Assembly: GCF_037038585.1 (NCBI RefSeq)
Contig: NC_092525.1
Location: 31,398,367 to 31,462,366 of the forward strand
Direction: 5' to 3'
Source: Patagioenas fasciata
Lineage: Eukaryota; Chordata; Aves; Columbiformes; Columbidae
Length of the DNA stretch: 64,000 bases
This document shows positions 27,862 to 42,800 of this stretch, piece by piece. The translations under genes were made by a program, and so were the position numbers. Position 1 is the stretch's first letter, and each line of letters starts with the position of its first letter. The notes beneath the pieces are model-generated. The model had not been told where the DNA came from and ran no database searches. It saw nothing but the letters and a program-made list of their open reading frames with translations.

Positions 27862-30800
27862 TGCAGCATAGCTGAATCTTACATAGAAAATATTTCAGTT
27901 TACCAGGTTTTTTTTGCTTTGATTTCCTCACCTATCTTTTTGCTATTGTAATACGAAAGAATACAAAGAGGAACCAATTTTATCTCTTCTACTATTTGTT
28001 ATTTTATGTTTTTATTGTGTCTCCTGTTTACCTATTTAACTTTTCTCTACATTGAGACCACCAGCATTTTTTTCTGTACTAACAGCCATATAATAGCTGG
28101 TAGTAGATTACTGTGTCACTTCTGCTATGATGAACGTGGTTGTGTGGTTTACGAAGTACAGGTGAACATTTTGCCTATAGAGAGACTGCTACCTTTCAGT
28201 GTTGGTTCTACTTATGTCTGAGCCTTCAAAAGACCTGTAGAAGACCTAGTACTCCCATTTCTTCAACCAGGAAACAAAATAGTTGAAGGCTATCCAAGTA
28301 AGCTAATTACTTCATAGTGCAGGAGAAAGATAGAAATGTTTACTTTAAAATGTTTAATTCTGAATTATTGTAGGATCCGATTCTGAACTGTTCCAGAGTT
28401 CAACATCCAAACCTGCTGGATCTCCACTCCAATAGTTTATATTGTGTAAGAATTAACCTCTAAGAGGAGAAAAAACCTCAGCTTTTTATCAGTATCAATT
28501 ACAATACAAAGGAGAAAAGCACTTAGAGTTCAAAATTGTTCAATAAGATCTGACCTATCTAGTTTCTTTCTATTTGAAATACTTCGTAAATAACGACAGC
28601 TTTCAAATGGTTATGTTTATTTGTGTTTGCTGTTGCAATTTCCATGGTGTCTACTTTACAACTCTAATATCTACTTAATAGTCTTTTCCATCTATTAAGA
28701 TGGCGTACTTCTACACTGCAGAATGTGCTTCACCCATTCAGATTCAAAATGCTTTAAACTGTCCATATTGTCAGTAAAAAGCCCTGCAGGACATTATGTA
28801 TTATAGGATTTGAGTAGGGTTACATAAGGACTGTCTTTCTGTCTTTAGCACCCTTTTGTAATGCATTGATCCAGAACTTGGAATCAAACCCTTTGACCAA
28901 AATAGCCTGGAGTGCTGTGAAGCCCCTGCTGATGGGAAAGATTCTCTTTGCTCCTGATTCACCTTCTGTACGGCAAATACTTAAAAATGTAAGTTTTGAA
29001 ATACACAAATGTATATGTCTAAAAAAATGCATCCTAGGAAACATCTTTTGAAAAGAAGTCACCCAACTACCTCAACCTAATCAGGTTTTATTCTCAGAAC
29101 TCTATTTTTTCTGATGGCCATCAGAGGAGGGACAGTTACTCTTTGTTTAAAAAAAAAAAAACAACAGGAGACATCTTCACTGATTCATCCCATCTTGGTC
29201 CACACTATGTGCTTTTTCCAGCTCAAGTAGCCTTTTCTTGGCATGATTCCACATTTGTAGTACTAACAATAGTAATGTTTATATATATTTTACAGAAATA
29301 GGAACATCAGCAGCTCTGTGCCAGTAACTATTTAAATGGGGCAGCCATGAGGCTTCGATAGTCGTTGAGACCTAACACTGAGAGATTATAAACCAATAGC
29401 AGCATCATGGTTTAGTATTGTATATATGTTGAAATAAGAAATAATTTTCCCATCATGAAAATACGGTGGAGCCTGGACTCTTCAGCTAAGTACCTGAAGC
29501 TGGGTGAATGTGAACAGTTAAATCAAGGTCACATATAACCCTGGTTTTGGCCACCTCACAACCAGTAATTCACTTTACTCTCAGTGTCCATGTAAGGCAC
29601 AGAAGAACTGCTGCTCATAGTTTATACAGGAAAACATTGGATTTACAGCAGCCCAACATTTCAAATCTTAATTAATATCTTAACTATGAGAGTATCTGTC
29701 TTCTCCAACTGCCTCCCATTTATTCATCTGCCTACATCACCATCTCTCTTTGTAGTACTTAATGGAGGGAAATAGTCAAGGGGAAAAATAAGAAATCCTC
29801 CTGCCTAAAACCTGAGTATTTAAAGAAATTGAAATTAATTGAGGTTAATGTGCACTTCTTTTTCTATTACATATACAACATAGATTTATGCTAAGTTACT
29901 TTGATTCCAGTTGGATTTTACAAATTCTTTTTTCTGAGGATTATTAACATTTTCTGCTGTTTTATTCCTCAGGCAAACTCTACTTTTGAGGAACTTGAAC
30001 GCCTCAGACTGTTGACAAAATCTTGGGAAGAAATAGGACCTCAGCTGTGGTACTTCTTTCAAAACAGCCTGCAAATGAATATGATCCGTGTACGTTATAA
30101 CTTAGCAGGGATCCTCAGTAAGAGCAGCCCTTCGCCATCTTTCATTTTTACTAAGGGAAAATAGAATTAATTTGGAAGGTTCGGCTGGAAGCACAGCCTT
30201 TGCAGCAAAGAATCTGTGACCTTTAAGGCTGTTGGACTGGTTCCTAAGCTTGGGTGCATTACAGTGTCTCCGTGACAAAATTTCAGAGCTGGGTGCTATC
30301 TAGAATCCGGCTAATGACTTCTTAATAAATGCAGCAATTGCTGCTTCCCTGTCTTTCCAAAATGTCCTTCAAGAACAGACTACTTCATTTCCTTGGGTTC
30401 TGCATAGACAAAGAAGGACTATGTTTTTGCTGGGCCCAACAATTTAGTAGCTTAGGAAATTGCTTATTTCCACATCCCTTAGATCTGAATTGATCAGCTG
30501 CATGTAGTATCTGTAGCTAAATTTATAAAGCAGTTGATACTAGAGAAAACAATTGTTTCGTTCACAATCTTCTATATTAGATTAGATATTTATTACATTT
30601 ATCCCCTTGCTTATAAGGAAATAATGCAATAAATTGTCAAGGATAAATTTGTTTTCACCCATTTTTCAAGTCTCACTTCCAGTTTAGCTATGCAATTGCC
30701 CATTTATAAAATTAATTCCTTAGCGTACGCTTTTGTGCTACTTCATAGCTCAGGAAGAGCTATTGAAATGGAAACCTTTGTAGCTAAACAGAGCATGTGA

Positions 30801-33800
30801 AGCGGATCATTGTAGTGAAGGTGTCCTGATGTGTTTCCTTAGGACTCTCTGAAGCACCCTACAGTGAGGAACTTCTTGAACACCCAACTGGGTCCTGAAG
30901 GCTTAACTGCTGAACATATAATCAACTTTCTCCACAATGGGTCACCAGGGAGCCGGGAGAAGGGAATGGCAGACTTTGACTGGCGGAACATCTTCCATAC
31001 TGCAGATCAAGCTCTGCGTCTGCTCGGCCAGTATCTGGAGGTAAGGTCAGCCCTCCCACTGCTGGGAACACATGTAGAGAATATCTTAAAGCAGGGTAGG
31101 CAGTACTTGGGGCCTGTGGCAACATGCAGGAAGGCTAAAATCATAAGACATCTTCATTTGTTTCAGATTTAATCTCAATATTAAAAGCACGTGTTAAAAA
31201 TAATACAGCAGTACAAGAACATGAATACAAATGTCTGAACAAACTGCTGAGAGGTAGAAAGTTAATATAAAACCTCAAGGAAACATTTTTTGGTAATACT
31301 TACAACTGACAAGCCGCTAACTTCAGCAAGACCAGGATCAGAGAAGTTAATAGTTCTTTGATAAGTGCCTCTTCAGGTTTTTAAGCACTCGATAAAAAAT
31401 TCTCCTGAAACCAATGAGGGAGTTTCCGCTAGTTCTGTAGCCACTTCTGACAAGATCTCTGTGTCTCTTTCCTGGAATTTGTAACACCCTTCTTTAAGCT
31501 GCCATGATTTTAGCTGGGCTTTCATAGGCTTTTTGAGAACGACAGTGCAGAAAGTGAGGTGAAGTTTCATTACAGAAGTAAGAAATGCTAAAAATTTTGA
31601 TTAAAATATCAATCCATTGTAAAAATACTTTGCAAGATACTTTTACTAACAGGTTACTCTGGTAGGGGCAGTCTTACTGATGAGTTCATTAGACTCGGAC
31701 TAAGCCTAGTGCAAAAAAAGTTCTCATTTTTTAGAAGGCTGGGCAGACTGCTGTGTCCATTCCTTCCCAGAGCCAGGTGACACCAGGAGGTTGGTTTGTT
31801 TGGTTTTTATCCAGTATATTTCTGACTGCAAGTAAAGATGTGTTTGGAACTGGACCGGAGATGGGCTGGATTCCTACTGAGTTAGACAAATGAAATGCCA
31901 ACTATTCTTTGTAAATTTATGAGCCCAGGCAAAACTAGTGGACTCTGCAATGTTTCAGATTAAGTCTGAGAGTTTAAGAAACTGTTGCTGTTGGCAGTAA
32001 TATTAATACTTGGGAACTCAGTACCTAGCATCTGCCATATGAGGGTCTTTACAGAGATGAATTAAATCATACAAGCACCTCTAAAAGAAAAGTAAATATT
32101 TAGTTATTTTTAATGGTTAAATAAGCTGAGCCCCAAACTCACAGAGGAAATTCATACTAGTTGTAATCAACAGGACCAAGCCTAGCTCTCCTAATCCCCA
32201 TCCAGTTCAGTCTAAAAAATCATTCATCCCCTGCAAGAAGGTAAGAACTGAGAGTTTGTCTGCCTCCCTCTAGCTATTACAAGAGGGAACAGTAAAGTTT
32301 TTGCACAAAGCTCTGATGGTTCTGATGATCTTTTTTCATCATGTAAACAGAATTATTTCTTACTCAAGCTGAGTGAAATACATTGCTTGCAGCAGGTCAG
32401 TGCTGGAACATACACAATATCAGGGCAGCTACTGTACCTGGTAAATAGATCTTTGTGTCCCAAAGTTCTTTGTAATGAGCTTATTCTTTTAAGTCTGCTG
32501 TTTGCACTGAGTTATTAGCATTTGAGAATGTTTTCACACTGTGCCAAGCACAATGGGAACAAATAGCTCCCTTTCAGGGACACCCTACTCCTTCCCACAG
32601 TATGGAATGAGGAGAGGTGTGCTGCCAGCAACTGTCTTTGGAGACTCCAGATCTCTGCTGCAAGCTGTGGTGCAGCAGAGAATGCCATGAACTGCTCATC
32701 CTCACCACCTCAAGAATTTCCTATTCTTCCCTTTGATTACCTGAGGCTGCAGAACAACTAAGCTGTGAGAGTTACCTAGTCACCTCTTTATGATTATTAT
32801 GTTCTGGTTTCATCTTCCAAACCTGTTCTTAGTATTGTAGTTTTAGTTTTCTCATATTCATTGGACCATTTAAAGCTGTTAAGTAATTATTGGGAGATCT
32901 GAAATAATTTTTCTCAAGCGGCTGATGAATGAATTTTGATACAGTGAGGTTTATGAAGGCACAAGCTGTGTTTCAATTCACTGAAAAGAAACCTAGGTAG
33001 AGCGCTCAACCTTGGTTTTGAAGGCAATTAATGTCAAGAGAAATAAATTCTAGGTTTTGGGTAGTAGGTTACAATATAAAAATTTCTTTTCACTTTCAAA
33101 TTGTGTGAATTATTGCAAGACTGGTGTCTTAGCCTGTGTTTTTATACAAGCTCTGGTTTCATTCTAACGCAGAAGATATAAGCATTTGTGTTTTCTGTTT
33201 CAAATGATGCTTCCTTGACTGGACCCCTGGATAAGAGCCCATACTACTCCTCAGCCTGGTCCAGCCAGTCTATTCTGCAGTGAAAACCTAGACAAACTGG
33301 GTTGCCTGTCGGTACTTTGCCAGTGCCATTCCCATAGATTCCCCTGGAGAACTACATAAGTTCTGCAGCTGCAACAGGTGCCTTGAAAATAATTTCTCAT
33401 CACAAAGAAACAGCAAGTAGTCCTCCAGACACTGCAAAGACACAGTTCTACAGCAGGACTTTGCTGTGGAAATACTGACACTTTGACAAGAGCTAAACTG
33501 AGTTCCAGAACTCAGTTAACTATGTGGGATAAGCATATCTCCAAGAAATTAATACAACCTGAGCCATCAGTCTCATTTGATTCCTCTTCTGGCATACAAA
33601 ACAGAAAGACTTTCTACTTTGTTTTGTTTTTTGATACAAAATTGTGTGTAGTTTAATTTTGTAAACCAAACTAGGAGACTGAACATTTGCAAAACACCAG
33701 GAAGAGTAAAGCTACAAAATAATGAAGTTATCAATTTAAGCACTGTTTTGTTTTGCTGCCAGTTAAAAATATGTTTTCATATAGATCCCATTAAACTATG

Positions 33801-36800
33801 ACACGTCAAGTTTTAAAGGAAACAGAGCATGGTTTATCACAGGGAAAGGTTGAATAGAAGAGTCTTTAAGATGTCTGTCCATTAAATAGCAAGTTGTCTG
33901 TATGAGCACTTTGATGTGGAGTAATTTTTGGTTACTGACCTGCAAGAAATGATCAAGAAGATAAGATCGAACAAGTTAGCCTCCTGGAATTTTATGAAGC
34001 AGGGCAAGTCTATAAGTATCTTCCCAGTTCTCCAAGAGCTTTAATACTTTTATTTTCTAGTTATATCTTGCCAGTTCTGAAGGGTGGAAGCTAAATATAC
34101 AAGCTTAAGTCTGTAATTTTAGAGATAACTAATGATGGAGTTTATAGTGTTCACAGTCTTGTTGTCTTACAATGCCTGTTAAGTAGGGGTTAAATGGGAT
34201 GATATAAAGGGCTTAGATATTTAGGACTTGGTGTGTTCTGTATATATGTGATAATAATACATTTCATAATAATGACAGAGACTAAGAAAGAAGACTTTGC
34301 TGTGAAGGGTAAACTATGTGTTGTTATCAAGATAGTCAAAGCACGTTAATTTAAGGCAGCAGGTTAATCATGTCAGAATCCAGTAGGGACACAGTATTAT
34401 CAGGAAGATCAATTGACTAGTTGACTGGCATTAAATAGGAATAAATGCCTAAATACCTAAGAGACTTTAAGATTCAAATTTATGCTCTGACTTTACCAGT
34501 GCTTCATTTGACAAAGTGCTTTTCAGTTGAAATCCGTGGCTAATGTGCTTTTCTTATGGATCAGTCATCCTTTAGCTCCCTGGTGTTCACTCAGGCACTT
34601 CCTAAGCTGAAAAAAATGTTCCAAAAGTTGAGAAAGGATAGTGTTTTGATTCAGCTAGACTGCTGAAAAGGTCTTTTGACCAGATTTATTTTATAGGTGA
34701 ATTAATTTTGTCTTCTGTATGCCAACTGTGGAGAAAGTCCCTGATACTGGGACCTCACCTGTGCTGCAGCTTTCGCCCTTCCAATTCAGATATTTGCCTT
34801 TTTAAGGGAATCTTCTAAGTATAGTCCAGATGGCAGAGTTCACTTTTCCATGGCTGGATGATTACACAAGCTTCAATATATTTTTAAAAATCATTTCATT
34901 CTATCTAAGTAGTAAATGTGGCATCATAGGCTTCGGCTGAACCTGGTACTGGCTATATGTTTTGTACAGGTACATCTGAATTTGCTTGATTTCTTACTGG
35001 TCAGGATGGACATTTCTTGAGCTTAGAGATGGCAATCCTTAAAAACTGGGAATAAGCTGCCTTCAAAATCATTCCATCCACTCACATTGACCAGAGCAAT
35101 GCTAAATCTGAGGTTTACAGTTCTTTTTAGGGAGAATGATGTTTCTGAGCATGTATTAATAATGCCATGTGTCTTGAATTTGTTATAAGAATTAGACTAA
35201 GAATGGGGAATATTTCAGGAAGGAGGAAGAGTCAACTTTTAATAGTTTCAGCAACTACTTCAGATGAATCTACTTCCCTATTTTGTTTGCAACCACTGAG
35301 GTTTGCTTTAATGTATACATCTCACTGGTTTATTCTCCTGTGATTTTTCTCATTGTGATTACCTGTAGTGCTTGACCCTGGATAAATTTGAAGGTTATAT
35401 TAATGAAACTCAGCTCACTCATCGAGCCCTTCATCTGCTGGAGGAAAACAAATTCTGGGCAGGTGTAGTTTTTCCAGACATAGAGCCTACCACAAGCAAT
35501 CTTCCATCACATGTGAAATACAAGATCCGGATGGACATAGATGCAGTGGAGAAAACAAACAAAATCAAAGACAGGTAAGTGATGGTTCCTTCTCAGTTCT
35601 TGCGTGCCATAACATGACTATGAGAGACATGAGGACATTGGATACATGCATGAAATCCAACTGTATTCACCAACAGTTAATATGTAATGCAGTGCAGAAT
35701 CCATCTCCAGTTACCCAATATTGACACAAGTGGTGTCACTCTTGTGACAGGCCATAGAGCAGGCAGTTGTATGGGTATGGATACATGGCAAGTGGAATGA
35801 GACTGCTCAAAACCTCTTCAGTATCCTGCTGATGTTTTTAGTTGGCTCCATCACTGACGACAAGGAAGTCCTATGTGGATTGTGAGCCAGCTCTCCTCCA
35901 CCTAGACAGCAGAACTTCTGCTATTCCTCTTAAGGTCCCCCTCAAATGGACTTACTTAAAGGGACAGCAGAAATAATTTCTCAGGATTGTCTACACGGAG
36001 GAATATAATGGTGTCTGGTAGTTGGAATCGCTGTTCCAGTTTCCTCTCCAAGGATACTGTATTCCAAATACAGCTATTTATATTCTAGAACAGTTACTCT
36101 GCTACGTGATCAATTTATGTACATTTTGGCCAAATATACTGGTTTGTGTCAGTGTAGAGAAAATTAAAGGAAATGAAAGAATCTTCCAGGTCATACTTTC
36201 TCAAGCACTATGGCCTGACAACAGAAATCTGGAAAAAACAACTCCAAGCAGTGCCTCTACAATTTCAGCAGCTAAGATTTATTTATTTATTTATTTCCAC
36301 CCTCATCCCACCCCCTGCTTCCTAAAGCCGCTGTTTACCTCAATGATTTCCATGTGAATTTTCTTTTGAGGTATTGGGATCCCGGTCCAAGAGCTGATCC
36401 TGTGGATGACTTACGTTATATCTGGGGAGGCTTTGCATATCTCCAAGACATGATTGAGCATGGGATTATAAAGACCCAGACCAACACTGAAGTGCCATTA
36501 GGAATTTATCTACAGCAAATGCCATACCCATGTTTTGTGGATGATGTGTGAGTAAAAGCAATTTGTCTTAATTTTGATGAATACTTGGTTTGCTGGGTGC
36601 CTTAAGACTCTCAAACACCAGTTATAACCCTACTCTTAAGGTATACATGCAAGAGCAATAACTGAGACATAACTGACTGAATTTATTCTTTTCCTTATCC
36701 TGCCATAACCCAGACTCCAGAAAGCACCTCTGCTAAGGTTCTACCCCTAATCCCAGTCCTGGTTTTTGTTGCATCCAGGTAACAAGTGTCCAGACCTAAA

Positions 36801-36861
36801 ATGAACAAAAAACACTGACCCCTTAAAACCAGCAGTTTTCTTCCAATTTTGCATATCACAC

Positions 36862-36893
<32 letters not shown>

Positions 36894-39800
36894 TATCTGA
36901 GTGTTTTTGTGTTACTTTTCCAGGCAATGATAATAACCTAACCTGAAGCTTCACACCAATTACAGCCGAGAATCTGTTGTGAAAAGGGCACACCAACTAT
37001 AATGCTTTGCTCCCTACAATGTCAGCCCTGGAATGACCCCTGTGATTTCACAGGACCCAGCGAAAATGTGATGTTTTAAAAAGTTTTTTTCTAACTGAAA
37101 CTAAGCCTCATGCTATAGTATATGGCCAGTGCCTGTAGCAAAACTGAACGCAAAGCAATGACCCATGTTAGAACAAACACTGCATCCTTCAGTTGACTGT
37201 GCAGAATCCGTTGAAGGTAGTAAACCTGTCTTCCCTAATTACATGTGTAAAACCCAGATTTCTTTAAATCCAGAAGATCATTTCCTAAAGAAAAATTGAA
37301 CAGGAAATGCTTGTCACAATGGAATTGTTACCTCTCTTGCTATCTTTGTTAAACCTTGAAGAATCAAACAACCCAATCTCTTCAAGTATATTACCAAACC
37401 CTAACCCTAGGCTTAATCATATCTGGATATACCAATACCCAAAGGTGTAGGTTTTGGTCCTTGAAGATACCTACAGGCCTTGCAGACTTGCCAGGCAATT
37501 TAGGGTCTTGAAACTCTTTCTTTCCATAATCCTAACCACATCCCTAAACAGGATTCCATTACTAGTATTTGCAATCAAACTGGATGTATGGCATTGGTTT
37601 CTGTTGACATCAGCCCTTTTCCTTCCCTTGTGGGTGCTACAGTTTTCAACAATAACCTGGTGTTCTCTGACCTTCTTCTCCCTAATTCCTGCCCATGGTT
37701 TTTATGCAGATTGACAGTTTTTTTGTCTTAAATTTCTTTTGAATCTAGCAAAGTATTCCAGGACCGTGGCTGCAGTTCATTATCTCAGGCACCAGGAGTT
37801 AATTTCCCTGGTGAAGAGCAGGATAAAGAAGCTAAATGAGAAAGAGGTGGTTTGTTGCTCTGTAATGGAAAAAGAAAGAGACTGTGCTCCTGGGTGTGTG
37901 GGGATTTCATGGCTACATGGAGGCAGAGGGACTGTGGGTGCCTTGATCCCTATCACATTAAAAGGACTATTGCAGTTCACTGAAAGATGCATTTTCGTGA
38001 GCCACTGCATGTTTTCTAGCCTTCAGTAACCCTTAGAACCTCTCTGTAAAACAGAAATAACATCTGTCTCATGGGAGTGCAGCAACCATTAGTTCATTAA
38101 TATTTAGGTTGCTTGTGAAGTTCAATGGCAATGTGTTATTGATGTTTAGACTGAGAATTTCCACTCCCGTGTTTAATAAATGTGTTCTTCACGACCCCTT
38201 CTCTTTTTCATTCTTGCTTTTCATCTCAATATTTCTCTGCTTTACCTAAATGTGATTATTTTCCCCCTTCTTCGTTTGGCAGTTTCATGATCACCTTAAA
38301 CCGCGCCTTTCCCATCTTCATGGTGCTAGCTTGGATATATTCGGTTTCCATGACTGTGAAGAGTATAGTGCTGGAGAAGGAAATGCGCCTGAAAGAGGCT
38401 ATGAAGAACAGGGGTGTAACTAATGGGGTGATTTGGTGCACTTGGTTCCTAGACAGCTTCGGCATGATGGCTGTGAGCACATTCCTCCTCACAGTGCTGA
38501 TTATGGTAAGGATTGCCACTCTCAGACTTGTGTTTGCACTGCTGATTCCAGCTTGCTGTTGAGAAAGAACAGTAGCTCTAAATAGGGAGATGTCAATGGC
38601 TGGTGGCCTGCTCTGATTGCAGCAATAGCAGGCACGTTCTTCTAAGCAGACTTCATGAGAGCATCAGCTCTTGGCAGAGACAGAAAGATAAATTCACTAG
38701 TAAGAGTCCTTGTGAGATCTCCTACGAAAGAATGCATCAAGCTGATAACTCTAGATGTTATATGTCTTCTAGTCAGAAGCAGATCTCGCAATAAATAATA
38801 ATTGTTGCTTTAAATAGAAGGGATCATAATATGAAAATTTTAATCCTGTAATTCACCATATGTGATTAATTTGTAATATTCAGTGTTTGCCTGCTTAGAA
38901 ATTATGCCACTATGTCAATGAAAAAAAGAGGCTGCAAGGACAGAACTTTCAGGACAACCTGAAAAAAACAAAACAAGCAACAAAAAAACACACACAAAAA
39001 ACCCCAACAACACTAAAATCACAAACCTTTTGATCCCTCTTATCTATGTTACCTGAGAACCAAGCTCCTCCTAGCTGCTATATTTAATTATAAAAATCTG
39101 TAGCATTTTGACAAGAAAAAATACTGCTGCATCTTTTCTGATGTGGGGAACTGCTATTGGTATAAATGCATAATTAGGGTTCAATCTGCTCTGTATTATC
39201 AGCCAGGCCTGATGAGTTCTTCTAGGTCCTTGCAGTTCCATTACAGTCTGGGTGGGTAGAGAGAGCTTACTTCATTCACTGCACTGCTTTAACTGAAAAT
39301 CAGGACATAGTCAATACCAGAGAGGAATGTGCTTATACTTGTAATTCACTTCCTTTCCTGGATTTTACTATGCCAGTGTGACGCACCTTTGTAAATACAT
39401 TCTTATGAGAGATTGTATCGCTGTTGATAAAGAAATTGGTCTCAGAGGCCCAGTAGGGTGTTCCAACAATGTTGAGACGTATTTATAGCTTTATAGACCG
39501 TTTTGATCCTTATATATGTCTCAAAACAAAGTTGAGCCTTATAAATAGGTTTCAACATTGTTTCTTAGGAGTAAATAGATACTCAGTAGCAGTCTATGCT
39601 CTTCTTGAGGGAGAGGTTTAATCTACAAAATCTCTAAGGAAGGTAAATAAAAGTTCACCAAGTGATTTAGTTATTACACAAGCTTCTCTGAGAAACTGCA
39701 CTTGGATTCCTCAGCTGTGATACACTTCTGGAGTTTTAATATCATTTAGGTGCAGAAGCTTTATAATTTTCCTATTATTATATTTTTTTAAGATGCATTT

Positions 39801-42800
39801 TGTTCAGGCTTCCTTACGTTGCCTGTCTTGCACATCGAGCGAGCGACCTGAAGATTAGATGAGATCGATGAAAATGTAGTATGATAGTTCAAATAGTTTT
39901 ATTTAGAATGTACAGATTTCTTAGCAGACACATCTTGCTTGGAATCATTTACTTATTAAAACAGGGACAGAATGTCCATTTTCAATCAGTTATGATCTTA
40001 ATTCAGTCATCAAATATGAATATGAACTTCATAGCCAATTGTACTAACCTGAAGTCACAATCCAGGTGCAGGGATAAAGTTAAATGAAGGATTTGTTATT
40101 GTAATGACCTCAGGTGTTGAAACATTACTGTCTGGGAGAATTATAAGTCATATTAGCTAAGATAGACTGTCTTATTACTCATTACAGGTCGCATGTCAGT
40201 GGCAATTCTGATATTTTCTGCTAGTTTAGAAAATGGCATTACTTCTAAATGTTTCTGTTTTTCTTTGCTTACAGTGTGGACAAGTACTACATTATAGCAA
40301 TCCACTTCTCTTCTTTCTGTTCCTTCTGACGTTCACCACAGCCACCATAATGCAGTGTTTCTTGTTCAGCACCTTTTTCTCCAAAGCAAATCTGGCAGCT
40401 GCCTGCAGTGGAGTCATCTATTTCACCTTGTACCTCCCTCACATTGTCTGCTTTGCCTGGCAAGACCGCATGACTATTAATCTGAAGATCCTAGCAGTAA
40501 GCCTTTCACTGATCATATGGTATCTTTGAGTTCAAATTTTAGCTGCCCTTCTCACTGTGCATATGTGAGTAGCAAAGCATTCCACACCCCTTCCTCTCTG
40601 CTTTGTTTGTTTCAGAGCGAGACAATTCTGCATCTCTCTCAAATTATTAGGGATTACAATGAATAAGCCTTTAGCAGGGCTAGTGACCAAGCGATATTTT
40701 CATGGCTTTTAGAAAATTCAATAAAATTTATTTTACTTTCTGAATACTAGGAAATTAGCATAATGTTCAAAAACGTTTGAACACTTCCTAATAAGTCAAA
40801 GCAAATTTAACTCTGGTTTGTTTAATAAAGGCAATTCACAAAATGGGGAAACTTATCTTTTTCATGTACTATAACCTAGATAACAGGGTGATATCTAAGT
40901 ATGAGAGGACCTCAGATTAACGTTCCTTTCTTATCTGAACATAGAGCTAGGATTTGAACCCAGGTGCCAAAGCTCTAAGAAGTATCTTCCATCTACGGAG
41001 CTGTAGATATTCTCTGTGCAAAACTTCCTTGTTAGTTCTCTTCCATTATAGGTAAGATCCTTAACAATTCAGTGGAGGTGGAAATTTCTTGCTGGAAATG
41101 GAACTGTGAACTTACTAAATTATTCAGACTGATTTTCTGTTGCCCAATCAGGAAGGGGAGCAGGTGTTTGAATCCAGTCTCCCCATCTTTGCTGAATGTT
41201 CTGACAACTTGGGTAAAAGAGAAGTACTATATTCTCTTGCACTAGAAAATCTAATGAAAAAGAAAAATAAAACACTACAAAAACTATAACTAAGTGTAAA
41301 TATGGCAATGAATTAGCTTTCGTAACTGATGGGCTATACAGATATTGTTTGTACCATTTTTAGTTCTACCGGTTAAGGCAACAAAGTACAAAGCTTTTAT
41401 CCTGTCATTATGTCAGGAAATGAGTAGGGTTGGCCTCTGACAGGTTCTGATTTGGGAAGAAATCTTGAGACTAGCACATAGTCTAAGTATAAAGACAATT
41501 ATCTTCTAACCCTGAAGTGAAGGAGGAGGCATTCATGTAAGAAAGGATATTTGCTGGCCAGAAACCATAAATATTTTTCTTTCCTGATACATTTTGTCTT
41601 ATATTTGTTGTTCAGAGGTTAGTCTCTGAAGAGCTAATTACAAGGGATGATAAGGGGCAGGGTATGCAGGTGTAGGGCACCTGAAGAAAAAATAAAATTT
41701 AAGGACAAGTAAAGTAATTGAACAATGATTGTATTGCTGAAAACCAAACATTTTTTACTTAGCACACTATTACAATGCCTCACTGAGAGCTGCTGTTTAG
41801 ATCCCCTTTGTCTCCTCATTTTCTGAAGGTCTGGCGTTCCTGGCTGAACTACATACCTCATGAAACAGCACTGTATCACTTCTTGCTCTGTTTTTGCCAT
41901 GTGACGTTGAAGAGGATGTTTGGATACTGTACTGGTTTAGTAGTTGGTTGTGTGAGAACCAGGCAGCAGACACACCAGAGGAGGGATTTGTGGTTTTCTT
42001 TCTCCTGAGCATCTGGTGTACTTTCTGTCTTGTTACTCATGGTGGCCCTGCCCCATACACTCGCAAAATATTTTGTTTCTCCAATATAGGCAAAGGTGTA
42101 CACTGCAAACTTCTACATGCATCTGTAGAATTTTCTGAACAGAGTTCTGGAAAAGAACAAGCTGTGAAGGTTGTCTAGTAGCTGAATAAACTACAGTCAA
42201 GGTTTAATACTGTCTGTTATGGCTAAATACTGCTTAGAATTGCCACCATTCAGAGGATTAAACATCCCAGTCCAATATAAAAATGAAACCACTTTTCCTT
42301 GGTAATTTGTTAGGTATTATCAGGTTTCAAAGTTGAGTCTCTAAAGGTCATATTTTTTGTGCTGCTTTACAAAATGTCACTCTGTCTGAGTCGAATGTCA
42401 TTTTTCCTTTATTCCAGAGTTTGCTTTCTCAAGTAGCTTTTGGCTTCGGCACAGAATACTTGTCACGGTATGAAGAACAAGGTCTTGGCCTACAGTGGGG
42501 TAACATCAGAACCAGTCCCTTGGAAGGAGATGAATATAGTTTTCTTTTTTCCATTAGAATGATGCTTTTTGATGCTTTTCTCTATGGAATACTTTCTTGG
42601 TATCTTGACAATGTTTTTCCAGGTAGGTCAAGTTCTTATTCATGCAAAGTAGTGGTAGGTGTTGTAAACTGTGTTAGCTTAATCAGCCTCTAAGTATTTC
42701 TCTATCACAAAAAGGGTATTTGACATTGTAGCCCATGAGTCTTATCCAGTATAGCACCGACAGTTTATTAAGGACTTCCGCTTTTCTCTCTTTCCTTTTT

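Noticed and set aside
36869..36893. A25 tract that might mark the tail of a retrocopy
   Set aside because: The sequence before it shows no gene or SINE similarity and no target-site duplication is evident. Similar A-tracts occur throughout the introns.
37397..37410. Two copies of a telomere-like AACCCT unit
   Set aside because: Too short to be an interstitial telomeric array. Likely chance in a C/T/A-rich stretch.
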